A stretch of DNA of 64,000 nt from Lumnitzera littorea (GCA_024138015.1 JAMXBB010000007.1:71978932-72042931), one strand, 5' to 3'. Numbered from the stretch's first letter, positions 24,701-36,284 are shown. Program-made: numbers and translations. The notes: a model not told the origin generated them from the letters alone.

Positions 24701-25813
24701 ATTGAAGATATTCTAAGGAGATTTATCCTCAGTAATTTAATATAATATTTCACCTCTAGCTATATACCTAGCTAGCTACCTAAGCATATATTTGTAAGTA
24801 TAAGAAAGATGACACAGGCCACAACAACTAACTATATTATATATTAAATTGATATGGCTCACAAAATCAAACATATAGATATATAGTGGTATCATATTAT
24901 TGTACCTAATTTTGCTATGGCCGGCTTATTCCCCAACGATCTTGTATTTGGGTAAATTAAGAATGAAATCTATTGAACGCAAAATGTGGGTGTTGATCAA
25001 ATTATGGCACATGGAGATTTGATGATCATTGAGCCCTACGTCAAAGATTTGAGGAACCATATTTTTATTTGATCTGTGTTTATAATGTCTGATTTTATTA
25101 TTGTTTTGCCATTTCCAATTCCTAGTTTATTTATTACCTTAGGTCAGAGGATAACAAATCCTTACGAACTACAGAATCCGAGACAAATATCCCGGCTGTT
25201 ACAGTTGGCTCTGTTTTTGTAGACCAATGATATTATGAGTTTCCAAACTATACATACCCATTAATTTCCACATGCATAGTCGACTGCACTATAACCAAGA
25301 CATGTATGTCTACAGCTGGTAATGCTTGCGCAAGATTTTACCGATGCAAAACAATAATAAAAGAAGAGACTAAAAAAAAATATCAAATAAAAATATGTTA
25401 CAACATATCTTTGTCGAAATGCAATATGTATATGTATTCTTTATAATTAATTTTTTCTCCAAGCTTCAGTTTATGAGGATCCTGTTCGGCCACTGTTTGG
25501 GTCCATCCCTAACACTAACGTGGAGATATAAATAGATCAAATTTCCTCTAAAAAGATTATAATATACTTTATTTATTTATTCACCTTTTTTCGAAATTTG
25601 GGATCCTTTGGTTCAACCCCGATCCAAGAGATTGAAATGTTCTAATGCCATCTTGATAAACCTCGGACAGGCGATTTGCAATGGGAAAGGGGGCAAATTG
25701 CAGAGTAAATAATATAGGAAGGGCACATATTAATGATAGATATTTAAAAGAATTAAAATTCTTTAGTTGGAAATTTTAGTTGAAGCTAAGGTCAACATTT
25801 AATATTTAAATAT
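21786..25813. other. Intergenic DNA, no gene recognised
   Basis: AT-rich sequence without a supportable gene. It contains three CACTACGTG-type cores reading CACGTG at 22003, 22047 and 22082 (see findings). The rest is unremarkable. Confidence 0.6.
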
Positions 25814-26106
25814 TGTGGAAATATTAGTTTATCAGTTTCATTCAGTTATTACTAGTATATGTATATATAGCTAATTGGCTTGCTATTTGTTTATTTTGTT
25901 GCATTGTTAGTGTTGTAATATAAATAGTAACTACAGCTATTATGTAATTAGTTAATCATTCTTCTAATACATAACAATTTTATACATTTCTTCTTCACTT
26001 GCTCCCATACATTCATGCTCTGCTATTGAGTCTTCATTCTGCACATAGTATAAAAGCTTTCATCAAGGTAATTTTTTTTTGCCTTGATCACTTTTAGCTT
26101 CAATCA
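25814..26106 (+). repeat. Candidate Copia-2 5' LTR
   Basis: It runs from TGTGGAAATATTAG to TTCAATCA, about 293 bp, TG to CA. TATATATAG lies at about 25861 and an iMet-like site TGGTATTAGAG at 26111-26121. There is no 3' partner to confirm the ends, so this is a structural guess. Confidence 0.6.
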
Positions 26107-27150
26107 TGAGTGGTATTAGAGAAACAAATACTGGTGAGGTAGTAGATTCTACGATCACAAATCCTCTTTATTTGTCGAGATTTGATAAACCTAATATGGC
26201 GATTGGATATTTGATTTTTACTGGAAACAATTTCTTAGAATAGAATCATTCAATTAAAATGGATTTAGGTGCAAAATTAAAGCTTGGATTTATAGATGAT
26301 ACTGCTGTTAAGCCTAATGATGAATCGGTTAGTTTGATTAGATGGCAGCAATTTAATTATATGGTAAGCTACTGGATTCTCAATTCTACGTCTATTGAGA
26401 TTGCATAGAGTTTTCTTTATACTCAATCTACGAAGCAATTGTGGGACGAGATAACCAAACAATATGGAGTTTCAAATGAGCCATTAGTTTATCAATTGCA
26501 ATATAACATAAGCAATTTGAAGCAAAATAACCAAATTGTTGATGCGTATTATGCTAGGCTTAAAAGATGTTGGGACGAGTTACAACAGTTGCAAGCTTTT
26601 CCAAATTGTGTGTATGGTAGTGTAGATAGTTGTAGTTATCGCCTTCATAAGAAAATGATTGAATTTGAGTCACAAACTAGACATATGTAGTTTCTTATGG
26701 GGCTTAATGAGATTTATGATGGTGTATGTAACCAAATTCTTTCTACAGATCCAATGCCATCAATCAATAATGCTTTCTATTTGGTACAATAAATAAAGAA
26801 GCAACAACAATTTACTTCTATGATTGACTTTGAAGCTGATGCTTTTGCTTTTGCAACATGAGGAAGAGGTTTCGTGAATGGTATTGATAGAAGAAGACAA
26901 AAAAATAAGATAGTATGTAAGCATTGTAAGAAAAAAGGACACTCAATTGAAAATTGTTTCCAATTAATTGGGTATCCGGAATTATTCAAAGGGAAGAGAG
27001 TTAGTAAAGGAAAGATATTACATGCAAATTTGACTGTGATGAATAGTAGTGTTTCAATACCTAATGCAACAGTTATAAGTGGGATTGAGCAAAATGTTAG
27101 TAGTGGAAAAGCTTTGTTAACTAATACATGTCTTGATATTGTAGATGGAT
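26106..27150 (+). pseudogene. Copia-2 gag remnant
   Basis: The frame opens with ATG at 26106 (MSGIRETNTGE) and reaches NPLYLSRFDKPN (near residue 20), the N-terminal pattern of the copia gag family that begins 'NP-L-hydrophobic'. A gag core follows (QLWDEITKQYG, about 26430; AYYARLKRCWDELQQL, about 26550). A CX2CX4HX4C zinc knuckle (CKHCKKKGHSIENC) lies near 26914-26955. Stops at about 26238, 26406, 26688, 26790 and 26859 interrupt the frame; several replace expected Gln or Arg codons and one an expected Trp. The frame ends with TAA at about 27150. Its capsid role is inferred from the family. Confidence 0.85.
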
Positions 27151-27182
27151 AATTTTCTGATATTACTCAGCAAGGTCAGCAG

Positions 27183-27620
27183 TTGGGCTTTAGTAATAAG
27201 CTAGGACAGAACATGCACAGTGAGATGATGAGGTTGAAGAATGGTTATTCTACTAACACAACTGTTGCAGCAAACAATGTTCCTTTTGTAGGTATGCTTA
27301 ATGCTAATCTTTCTTGTTTACATGCTCCTAGTGATAATTTGGTAACTTGGATAGTAGATACGGGAGCTACAAATCATATGACCCTTTATTCAACCATATT
27401 ACATGATATACAAACATTAACTCATCCTATTAATGTTAGAATACCAAATGGCAAACACATTCCTATTAAGCAAGTTGGTTTAGCTTTTATTACACCATCA
27501 TTGACTATACACAATGTTTACCTTATACCCGAATTCACACATAGCCTGCTGTCTGTTCATAGCCTTATCAGAGACCATCATCTTGTTGTTACTTTTAACT
27601 CTTTTAAATGCATATTTTAG
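27183..27620 (+). pseudogene. Copia-2 aspartic protease
   Basis: A 145-codon stretch without a stop carries WIVDTGATNHMT, with the catalytic Asp-Thr-Gly intact at 27357-27365. It continues with VRIPNGKHIPIKQVG and the PEFTHSLLSVHSL segment typical of copia protease C-termini. It is the best preserved domain of Copia-2, but stops on both sides separate it from gag and integrase. Confidence 0.88.
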
Positions 27621-28680
27621 GACCAAAACCTTAAGAAAACAATTTCTTCAGCCAAAGATCATTATGGCCTTTATATTCTTCAAGTACACTTCAACAAGTA
27701 CCAAGTTATAGAGGAAGATTCTTTTTCTTACAATTTAGTTTTTGATAAACATGTTTCTTGTTGTAATTCAACAATTTCACTTAGTCTTTTTCATGTACGT
27801 TTAGGTTACAGTTCGATCTTAAAACTTCATCATTTAGACAATTGTAAAAAATTTGATTTTCATACTTTCATTTGTGATATGTGTTAAGAAGCTAAATTTC
27901 ATCGACTTCCTTTTATACGTAGTAAGCATCTTTCTACTTTCTCTTTTGAGCTATTACATATGGACATTTAGGGTCTTTGTAGTGTTACTTCAATATCTAG
28001 TGCTTGTTATTTCTTGACTATAGTAGATGATTTTACTAAGTCCACTTAGACTTATTTACTTCATCATAAGTCCCAAACACCTTCAGTCATTCGCAATTTC
28101 ATTTCTTATGTGATTAAACACTTCTCCATATTTCCTAAGTTTATGCGAATTGATAATGGTTCCAAATTCTTGTCTAGTGAGTATCATTCTATTTTTGATC
28201 ATTTGGATATTGTACATCAAAGGATAGTGCCATATACTCCTCAGCAAAATGGTTGGGTGGAGAGGAAACATGGAAATTTGTTAGACACGTCAAGAGCATT
28301 AAGACTTCATGCTCAATTGCCCAAGTGTTTTTAGGGAGAATGTATCCTTACTGCGACATACTTGATTAATAAAATGCCTATGGAAAGTCTTGGATGGAAG
28401 TCTCCCTATGAAAAACTATTTGGTCGTCCACTTACTTATGATAATTTGAGCGTTATGGGTTGTCTATGCTACATTGTTAATCATCTAACACCAAGGGATA
28501 AGCTTGAATCGAGAGGCATCAGATGTGTATTCTTGGGGTATGGACATGAACAGAGGGCTTATCGAGTGTATGATCTTGTTTATAAGAGGGTGGTTCTTTC
28601 TAAAGATGTGCTATTTTCTTAAGAGATTTTTCCTTTCAAAGATTGTCTTTCCCCCACCAATCATTTGTCTTGCTCCATGT
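27621..28680 (+). pseudogene. Copia-2 integrase remnant
   Basis: The integrase core contains LLHMDI (first Asp, about 27955), VDDFTKST (about 28023), RIDNGSKF (second Asp, about 28148) and NGWVERKHGNLLDTSRAL (third acidic Glu, about 28245). The DDE residues are therefore present, but the region is cut by stops near 27618, 27885, 27969, 28047 and 28332. The later segment YEKLFGRPLTYDNLSVMGCLCY to VFLGYGHEQRAYRVYD matches the C-terminal copia integrase region and ends with TAA near 28620. Confidence 0.88.
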
Positions 28681-29140
28681 TCCTTTGAGCTTTAAGTCTC
28701 TACCTTATTTTGTTCCTTCTTCCCTTAATGGTTAGTCATTAATTGATTACTCTATAGGACGTCATGCTATTATACTTAGTCAGCCTTCTGTTAACATGCC
28801 TACTATAACTTCTCTTGATTAGTCCTTTACAATCAGTTTACTATAGCTTCTTCTTATCAATCATCTATTGATCAAAGACATCAGTCTCCTGTTTCTTCTT
28901 CTCTATAGCTTAGGTGATTAAATGGACTAAGGAATCTACTAAAATGGTTACAAGACTTTATACACTCTATTCAATACAATACTGATTCAGTTACCTGTTC
29001 TCATATACCCATACCAACCCATATACCAGTTACAACACATCCTTATCAGTTGCTTGACCTTGCTTCTTTTGTTGCTTGCCCAGGTGAATTTGTAGCTTCC
29101 TTAGCTAAGGTGTTAGCTATTAAAGAACTAACTAATTACT
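28681..29140 (+). pseudogene. Copia-2 linker between integrase and reverse transcriptase
   Basis: Serine-, threonine- and proline-rich low-conservation coding debris, as is normal in this linker. Stops occur in all frames. It adds no recognised domain. Confidence 0.5.
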
Positions 29141-29692
29141 TTGATGCATCTAAACATAAAGAGTGGCAAATTGCAATTCAAAATGAAATTAATGCTTTAG
29201 AGAGTATTGACTTCGCTTCCTAAGGGTAAGAAAGCAATTGGTTCTAAGGGGGTCTATAAGATCAAATATAAGCCAACTAGAACAATTGAGAGGTATAAGG
29301 CCAATCTTGTAGCCAAAGGTTTTACACAAGTCGAAGGGGAGGGTTTTCATGATACATTTTCCTCAGTTGTTAAGTTAGATTCAGTTCATATTATTCTTGC
29401 TTTAGCTGTTGCTTCTTCATGGTCTTTGCTTCAAATTGATATTAATAACACTTTTTTGCATGGTCATTTGGACGAGGACATTTACATGCTATCACTTAAA
29501 GGATACACTAAAGCAATGCCAAACCAAGTGCATAAGCTGTATAGGTCTTTGTATGGTCTTTGTCAGGCGTCTCGGCAGTGTAACTTAGAGATATCTAAGT
29601 TCCTAATTTCTCTTGGTTTTGCTCAGTCCTCACTTAATTATTTGTTGTTTGTTCACTTTAGGTATTTTGGTTGCACTTTTGTTCTTTTGTAT
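29141..29692 (+). pseudogene. Copia-2 reverse transcriptase, N-terminal half only
   Basis: The KHKEWQIAIQNEINAL block (about 29152) lies in one frame and the following part in another, with a shift near 29200. From 29207 an open stretch carries YKIKYKPTRTIERYKANLVAKGFTQ, LALAVASSWSLLQIDINNTFLHG (the first catalytic Asp is in QIDI) and YRSLYGLCQASRQC. Homology ends shortly before the expected YVDD box, at the junction with the next element. The gene is truncated, not merely mutated. Confidence 0.88.
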
Positions 29693-30340
29693 TGATAGGA
29701 ATTAAGCCCCTAAACCAATCACTCGTAGCCAAGTTAGAGGACTCCAAGAACTCATGCGGAGAATACTGTAAAGCCAAGACAGGAATCCTTATGCTAAATT
29801 AATCTCGTGCCAACCTATTTGTTAGATCTTCACATGTATCAGACATGCTCCTACCTAGCAGTGAAGTCTTATTCCAAAAAATAGCTCACGATTAGCTAAG
29901 CTGACCTCCTTAATCAACCACGGGCGTCTGACTCCAATTCAACTGACTTCTTTACCAGATTGATTGGCTCCCGACTTGATCTAAATCAGGTCGGCCCTTA
30001 ACTACAATGCTTTCCTGCTTCTACCTACTTTGTATCATATTCCTAATGTCCAACCACCAAGAGACACGTGTCTTCTGACACAATATTCCAAAATAATTCT
30101 TTCTTTTCCGTATTGAATATACTTTGCCTTGTTTACCCCTTTTAGTATGTTTTATACAACCTAATTGTAAAATATCCTTTAGTCTTTTATGCATGTAAAG
30201 TAATCCTAGTGGATGGGTATATAAACCCCCACTTTCTTGTATGCAGACAATTAACTAATCAATACAGAATTATTCACTTTAAGCAACCTTAGTGTTCTTA
30301 TTATCATTCAACTCTTATTTATTCCCTTTAGTAGGGAATA
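29693..30340 (+). mobile_element. LTR fragment of a third family (LTR-X)
   Basis: Starting with TGATAGGAATTAAG exactly where copia homology stops, this has LTR promoter features: GACACGTGTC at 30063-30072, TATATAAA at 30218-30225, and a downstream 'aatacagaattattcactttaa' type segment as in LTR R/U5 regions. It then joins the G1 gypsy LTR near 30341 with no primer site between. Its first bases resemble the G1/G2 LTR start (TGATAGG) but similarity stops there. I read it as a solo or truncated LTR whose right end was lost in a deletion. No matching duplication of the left flank TGTAT was found at the right side. Confidence 0.55.
30218..30225 (+). promoter_or_regulatory. TATA box in LTR-X
   Basis: TATATAAA followed by CCCCC, about 145 bp downstream of a perfect G-box palindrome. 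This is the arrangement expected for an LTR promoter. Whether it is active is unknown. Confidence 0.55.
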
Positions 30341-31569
30341 GTGGACTCACCACTAGTCCACGCTCAAATACACTAGATAAGAGTAGCTCAAGAGTAAGCA
30401 GAAGGATACTTAGCTTAAGAGGGGATAAAAAGTTTAGTGTATTCTCTGTATATGATGATGCGACAATTATATTATGTGAGTATTTATAGTATCTAGTTAG
30501 GGTAAGTCATAAATTACAGAAAATTACAGAAATGGATAAACAAAAGAAGAATAATTTACAAGAAAAACATGAAATCATGCAAAAAGAATATCCTTAGTTA
30601 GAAAGGATAATACGAATGTCAAAAAGGACAGCACACATGTAATTATGCTCATTCTGTGGTCCCAATAACGCTACAAGCTATGCAGGGGTAGGCCTTTATT
30701 AGGTCTAGTCAGCACTGACAGTTCGAAAGCTCTGATTGCTAGGATTGGACAAGGGTTAACTTAGGGAAAACTCACATTTTGGTTGACTTGGGGTGGTTTA
30801 TAACCATAATATAACACATGTAAATTAATTTACTTGATAAATCCTCTATTCTAAGCAATTCTAGCATATTACTCGATATTAAACCAAAAATACTCAAAAT
30901 CTAACCTTATAGTTTTTCAAAAATATTTACACAACATTAAAATAGACCCTTTAAGGAACTTATATACAAAAATTGGAGTAGAAACCACATCATTTACTAT
31001 TTTTAAAAGTTATTACAAATTTCGTTTTTAAGCTTAATTTCTTAAGGAACCCATATTTTTGCTTTAAATCTCAAAAATCTAGTTTAATATTTGAATTTGT
31101 CATGCAAACATACTTAGGAAAACCAAGTTTCATAATTTTTAAAACCTCCTTTACTATTTTTAGAGTTATAGAGAAAAATTAAAGGAAAATCAAACACTCA
31201 TCAATTTAATGACTCTCCAGCAACCAGCGACAACAATAGTGTTGGCAAAAACTCCCATCTAGTGGTTCTCTTTCAAGATATATGGTTGGTTGAATGTCAA
31301 GTCTTGATTTATCAACTCAGTTTTGGCACTATAGAGATAGCTATTTTCCTGATTTGTTGCTTGGACTAGGGTGATGCGAAGGGGTCAACTCAATACCTTG
31401 GTTGATCACCTCGACAGTTTCTTGGATAGTGTAGAAAGTAAGGTAGCTTAGCAGATCGAACTGGAGTAAACATTGCTCTATAGCGCTTAACTCATCTCAG
31501 ACAGCTTGGTACACCATCTGAGAAAGCATTCAGGCTCACAACCATATGATCAGTCCTTGATCCCTATCA
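30341..31569 (-). repeat. G1 3' LTR, truncated and interrupted
   Basis: Homology to the other family LTRs begins near 30341 ('ctcaccactagtccacgctc') and ends at CCCTATCA (31569). About 30803-31302 has no counterpart in the other LTRs, so roughly 500 bp of foreign AT-rich DNA interrupts it. Without that, about 730 bp of the 926-930 bp LTR remain. Confidence 0.8.
30803..31302. other. Unidentified ~500-bp insertion in the G1 3' LTR
   Basis: This segment is missing from the G1 5' LTR and from both G2 LTRs, which run directly from the 'gacctc' region to 'atcaactcagtctc'. It is AT-rich, with a small GC-richer part near 31205-31265. I saw no clear terminal repeats or duplication, so its nature is unknown. 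Ends are approximate. Confidence 0.6.
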
Positions 31570-31582
31570 TCCCATTCAGGTT
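31570..31582 (-). other. G1 polypurine tract
   Basis: On the minus strand the sequence just before the 3' LTR reads CCTGAATGGGA. The same place in G2 reads CCTAAAGGGGA, a better polypurine tract. Confidence 0.6.
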
Positions 31583-31639
31583 GTTTAAGATTTGGGATCA
31601 AATCTAGTTCAGCTCCTAGTTGCTTATCCTCAGGAGTAT

Positions 31640-32840
31640 AAGGTTAGAGACTGGCAATGTTGAAGAAGTCTAAGACTCCGTACTCTTTAAGTAATTCAAT
31701 CCTATAGGTATTAGGATTAATCTTTTCATACACTTTGAAAGTCTGTCTACTCTAGGAGATAACTTGCTCTTCCTCAAGTTTACAAATCGTTCCTTGCTAA
31801 GATATATCTAGACCAAATCACCTGGTTGAAATTCTCTCTTCCTTCGTCCTCGGTTTCGCTTCTCAAGCTTAGTATTAGCTTAGCTCAATTGCTTTATAAC
31901 CTTTTGGTGCATAGCTTTGATGGCCTCAACTCTTTCAACGGTTATCCAGTCACCATTGAGCTTCAGTTGGGGTCCTTGGTCCATCGGGAGCTCAGGTTTA
32001 AACCCATAAGCAACCTCAAATGGAGACATACTTGTTACGCTATGGGCAGTCCCATTGTGGGCAAACTCAATGATTGGCAGACACAAATCCCAATTGGCTA
32101 TATTTCATCTGACAGTAACCCATAACAAAGTTCCCATGATTCTATTGATAGCCTCAATCTGCCTATCGATCTGTAGATGGTAAGACATGTTGTACAATAG
32201 CTTGGTTCCCATTCGCCTCCTTAGTGTCCTCCAAAAGTGGCTCATGAATATAGGGTATCAGTTCAAAATAATAGTTCTAGGCATACTGTGAAGCTCGATT
32301 ACCTCCTACAAGAAAAGAAAAGAGATAGCCAAAGCATCATTAGTTTTGGAATAGGGCATGAAATGTGCCATCTTACTAAATCCATCCACAACCACCATGA
32401 TGGAGTCCTTCCCATTGGATGTCTTCGGCAATCCTAGCACAAAGTTCATACTTAGCTTGGGCTACGGTTTGATTGGGATGGGCAAGGGTAGATAATGTCC
32501 TTACTTAGCTTGGCTCTTTACTTTTCGGTAGGCTGCATACTTTTCCAATACGGACTGCACATCTCTCATCATTCTCGACCAAAACAATATCGTAAATAGT
32601 ACTTCATGGGTTTAGTGCTGGCCAAAGTATTTAGTTAATCCTCCTTTATGTACCTCGTACATAAGTAATTCTCTCATAGAACAGGTCAAGATACATAGCC
32701 TCCACTTTCTAAATAAGTATCCGTCCTCCCTGTAATAGTCATCTAGTGTCCGTCCTTCCTTATACCGGGCATAGATGGGATGAAAATGTGGATCCTCAGC
32801 ATAAATATTCTTTATCATTAAAAAACTAAGTAGTCTTGTT
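31640..32840 (-). pseudogene. G1 integrase remnant
   Basis: Reading leftward, the segment IKNIYAEDPHFHPIYARYKEG leads into the zinc-binding region (CSMRELLMYEVHKGGLTKYFG, 32818-32612). A core with VVVDGFSKMAHF (first Asp, about 32400-32360) follows, and its second Asp position reads L-N-stop-Y-P-I-F (Asn codon at 32261-32263). QIEAINR with the third acidic Glu comes next, near 32150. The C-terminal part (CLPIIEFAHNGTAHSVTSMSPFEVAYGF, 32086-31880) is open for 68 codons. The lost catalytic Asp and several stops make it inactive. Confidence 0.85.
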
Positions 32841-32859
32841 TACAACTCGGTTAGGAGGG

Positions 32860-34200
32860 TATGTCGTCTTGATAGGGCATCGGCCACTATATTGTTCCTT
32901 CCATTCTTATATTTTAGGACATAAGAAAAACCCTACATGAACTCGACTCATTTGGCTTGCCTCTAAGACAACTTAGGTTGGCTCTTTAGATACCTCAAGG
33001 ATTCATGATTGGTGTAGATCACAAATTCTTTGGGCAGTAGATAATGTTGCCATAACATGAAGGCTCGGATTAAGGAGCAAAACTCCTTGTCATGGATAGA
33101 ATTATTAAGTGTAGCTCCTCAAAGTTTCTCACTGAAGTAAGCAATAAGTCAGTCTTCTTGCATTAGCACAACACCTATACTTAGTCCAAATGCATCATAC
33201 TTTACTTTAAGCACTTTGTTAAAGCTCAACAGACCTAAGACGAGGGTTGTAGTTAGCCTCTTTTTCACCTCCTCAAAACTCTTCTTTTCTTTCTCTCCCC
33301 ATTTGAATTCAACGCTCTTCCTTTACAATTCGGTAAATGGGGCCGCAATTGTACTGAAATTCTTTACAAATCTGCGGTAGAATGATCCTAGGTCATGGAA
33401 ACTTCTTACGTCGGTGAAACAAGTCGACTTAGGCCATTGTATGATTGCTCTTATTTTCTCATCATTAAGTCAGATGCAACCTGTACTCACAATAAACCCT
33501 AAGAAGATTACCTCAGGTCGACAAAAGTCACATTTCTTCAAATTAGTGTAACTCGAAGTTTTGCAAAGACTCTTTGGAGATGCTCCTAATTAGTCTCCAA
33601 GTCGAAGCTATATACCAGAATGTAATCAAAATATATTACAACAAACTTTCCTATTACTTCTTGGAGCATATGATTCATTAGGCACATAAATATGCTTGGT
33701 GCATTAGATAGTCTAAATGGCATTACAAGCCATTCATATAAACCATGTCATGTCTTGAATACAATCTTCCACTCATTACCCTCGCATGTTCGAATTTGAT
33801 GGTATCTAGATTTAAGGTTGATCTTAGAGAACACTCTTGCTCCGCTTTATTTATCTAGTATGTCATTAAGCCTGAGTAGGGGATACCTGTACTTGATAGT
33901 AATTCGATTGATCACTTAGCTATTTACACACATCCTCTAAGAACCACCGTTCTTTGGCACTAACAAGGACAAAATAGCACAGGGGTTAAAGGACTCGCAC
34001 ATATACACTTTCTTCATTAGCTTATCTACTTACTTTTATAACTTAATGGCTTATTTAGGATTCAGCCTATAGGTAGGCTTGTTGGGTAGTACGGCTCCTA
34101 ACTGCAAGTCAATCGCGTGCTCAACGCCTTGGATTAGGGGTAAACCTTTCAGTAGCTCCTCTACAAACAGGTCGGCAAATTCCTCTAGCAATGTTTTCAC
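32860..34200 (-). pseudogene. G1 reverse transcriptase and RNase H remnant
   Basis: Reading leftward from about 34160, the minus strand gives the YRLNPK start, an ALLVPKK-like block with a stop, a VFSKI-like block (about 33830) and GLYEWLVMPF (about 33745). The catalytic motif, normally Phe-Asp-Asp, reads Phe-Asp-Tyr at 33622-33627 plus the preceding codon. RNase H follows: FYRRFVKNF (about 33370), FKWGEKEKKSFEEVKKRL (about 33300) and the HYLLPKEFVIYTNHESLRYLKS segment (about 33040). Ten or more stops interrupt the frame. Loss of one catalytic Asp and the stops mean no enzyme. G2 keeps Phe-Asp-Asp here. Confidence 0.88.
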
Positions 34201-34209
34201 TTTAGCAGG

Positions 34210-34830
34210 CTACTCCCTCTCCTCGGACCTCATCTCCAGCAATCTTTGGACTAACAGATAGGTTTGTCCTTTGAGCTCCATTTCTCTTTTCAATTCAGCT
34301 CGGGTCATAACTAAAGCCTCCTTTTTCAAGGTTCGGTTAAGTTGGAATTGCATGACCTTCATCTGCTCTACAGAACATGTATTCCTACTTCCGTCATATA
34401 TAACTACTCGATCAATCATACATAGTCGTCCAAGTAGAACGAGGGATGCACTTATGGGCAGCACATCATGGAGTACTTCATCTCATTATTTGCCAATGTT
34501 GATTGGCACAGATACTTGCTTGTTCACTTGTAGGGCTCCCTTATCATTGAGCCAATGAAACTTATATAGTTTTGGGTGGGGCTTGTTAGGCAATTTCAAT
34601 TGCTAGACCATAAATGCAAAGGCTGCATTGGTATAGCTCCCACTGTCAACGATCAGTACGCATAGTGATTCATTTACCTTGCATCCAATATGGAAGAGAT
34701 TTTCCCTTTGTTCGTCTTTAGGTACGAGACTAACACTCATTGTCCTTCTCAACACTAGAGTGGTCGATATAAAGTTGCTTCCCTTACTATAGATAACTTC
34801 CTCCTCAGACAACTCCATCTATTTGTCCTC
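34210..34830 (-). pseudogene. G1 aspartic protease remnant
   Basis: The 71-codon stretch at 34818-34603 contains CVLIVDSGSYTN, with the catalytic Asp-Ser-Gly intact at 34639-34647. Leftward, the VLPISASLVLLGR segment (about 34464-34425) is the usual protease C-terminus. A charged linker (LKKEALVMTRAELKREMELKG) leads toward reverse transcriptase. A stop lies between the two pieces. Confidence 0.87.
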
Positions 34831-34899
34831 TTTCAACTCTTCTACTTCTTTTTCAGTGTTGTCCACTTCGATAATCAGTATCTCACCTTAGATTACCAT

Positions 34900-36110
34900 A
34901 GTTTTCTATTTAGACACTGAACGGCCATGTATCTAAAGCCTTAGCATTTGAAACACTTGATCTCACTCGTCTTCCTTCCTAAACTTTGGCCTTTCTTAAG
35001 CTTCCTCCGAGGTTCCTTCTCCTTTACTCAAGTAGTCTGAGCAGGTTATTTCTCAGCAACCTTACTTAGTTCTGTTCACACAAATATACTTGAAACAATT
35101 CGACTACTGCCAAATTGGCTAACTAGCGGTCCGAATCTTCTTGTTCAATGCCTTTCTATCCTCTAAGCGGCTTAGATTGCATCATTAAGCATTCCAATAT
35201 CCAAGGTTTTCAAGACATCTCTAATCTCATACTTCAATCCATCGATGAATCGAGATATAATTTAGTCCTGCTCTATGACTTCACATCAAATCATTAACAT
35301 TTGAAACTCCTTAGCATAAACCCTTCTTGTCTGAGCTCTTACAATTTTTTGAAGGCATCCTACAAATAATAGCTCGGTACAAACCCTCTTCATTTCATCT
35401 TAACTCCTAATATCTTGTTCTCCTTCCCTTCTTTGGATGGCTTGCAAGTTCTTCTACCATAAGGTAGCATAGCTAGTGAACTCCAACACAACAAGTCTAG
35501 CCTTTACATTGCCAAGTGTGTTGTGGCATTCAAACTGCTTTTCAATCCCATCTACCAAATCTAAGTAGTCCTCAGCATCACTACTTCCAGAAAAACTCAA
35601 GATACATTACCTCAATCCTTTAACTTTAGGGGCTCATACATTTCTTTCTTAAGGCTCGTAGTACTCCTCTGCTCCGTCATCTCCTTCTGCTTCTTCCTCA
35701 ATCTCTTCAAGCGTTAACCTTTATCTCACATACCTACTAACTCCTTTAACTCAGGGTAGTCGAGCTAGGGCATTAACTCAGCCAAACTGACCATTGACTT
35801 GGCTTTGTTGCTTACATTCTCTAGTAGGGCTATTCCCAACTCGTTGCCTATCTTCTTGGATAAAAATCACCAAACTAGCTACTATGTCGGTAAGTTTGTC
35901 CAACCGATCACTCACTAATTGAGGTGTAAAGCTTCCTTTTTGCCATTGGCCACATGGAGTACCACTTTCTTGGTTTCCCAAAGTTCTTTGAACACTTGAG
36001 TCTGATATTGATGGTTACTTCACAAAAATTGACGTCTAATAAAACCACTTGAAGATCAATAATCGATACTCCAATCACCATGATAGTTACACAACAAACG
36101 AACAATTAAC
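34900..36110 (-). pseudogene. G1 gag remnant
   Basis: The N-terminal piece at 35981-35778 includes LVSDRLDKLTDIVASLVIFIQEDRQR, a likely short helical segment. A gag core matching the better preserved G2 copy lies at about 35620-35390. A zinc knuckle at about 34914-34957 reads CFKC then a stop and a Tyr where His should be, so metal binding is lost. Frames shift between pieces. Confidence 0.8.
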
Positions 36111-36268
36111 CACACTCTGTTTTACATATTGAAAAATAAGGGAAAACAGAGCATAGAATACTTCTCAACTATTAAACTCCAAGGTTAACAATAGAATTGT
36201 TATCATACTAGAGTAGTAACAAACCACTTAAAGAACACAGTAGCAAAATCTAGATTCGAACATAGCTA

Positions 36269-36281
36269 GGCTCTGATACCA
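36269..36281 (-). other. G1 primer-binding site
   Basis: The minus strand reads TGGTATCAGAGCC, three bases after the 5' LTR end (GTATCA). It is a perfect match to the plant initiator-tRNA-Met primer site. Confidence 0.95.
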
Positions 36282-36284
36282 AGA

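Larger units (their letters stand above)
25814..29692 (+). mobile_element. Copia-2: 3'-truncated Ty1/copia retrotransposon
   Basis: A plus-strand copia element of a different lineage from Copia-1. A candidate 5' LTR, primer site, gag, protease, integrase and about half of reverse transcriptase are present in that order. Homology stops at about 29692, just upstream of where YVDD should be, exactly where a TGATAGG-starting LTR sequence begins. RNase H and the 3' LTR are missing from the window. Multiple in-frame stops inactivate it. Because one LTR is missing, no LTR-based age or target duplication can be given. Confidence 0.88.

Noticed and set aside
32237..32437. Plus-strand frames within G1 and G2
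   Set aside because: They are shadows on the opposite strand of minus-strand pol sequence, where the conserved motifs are found.
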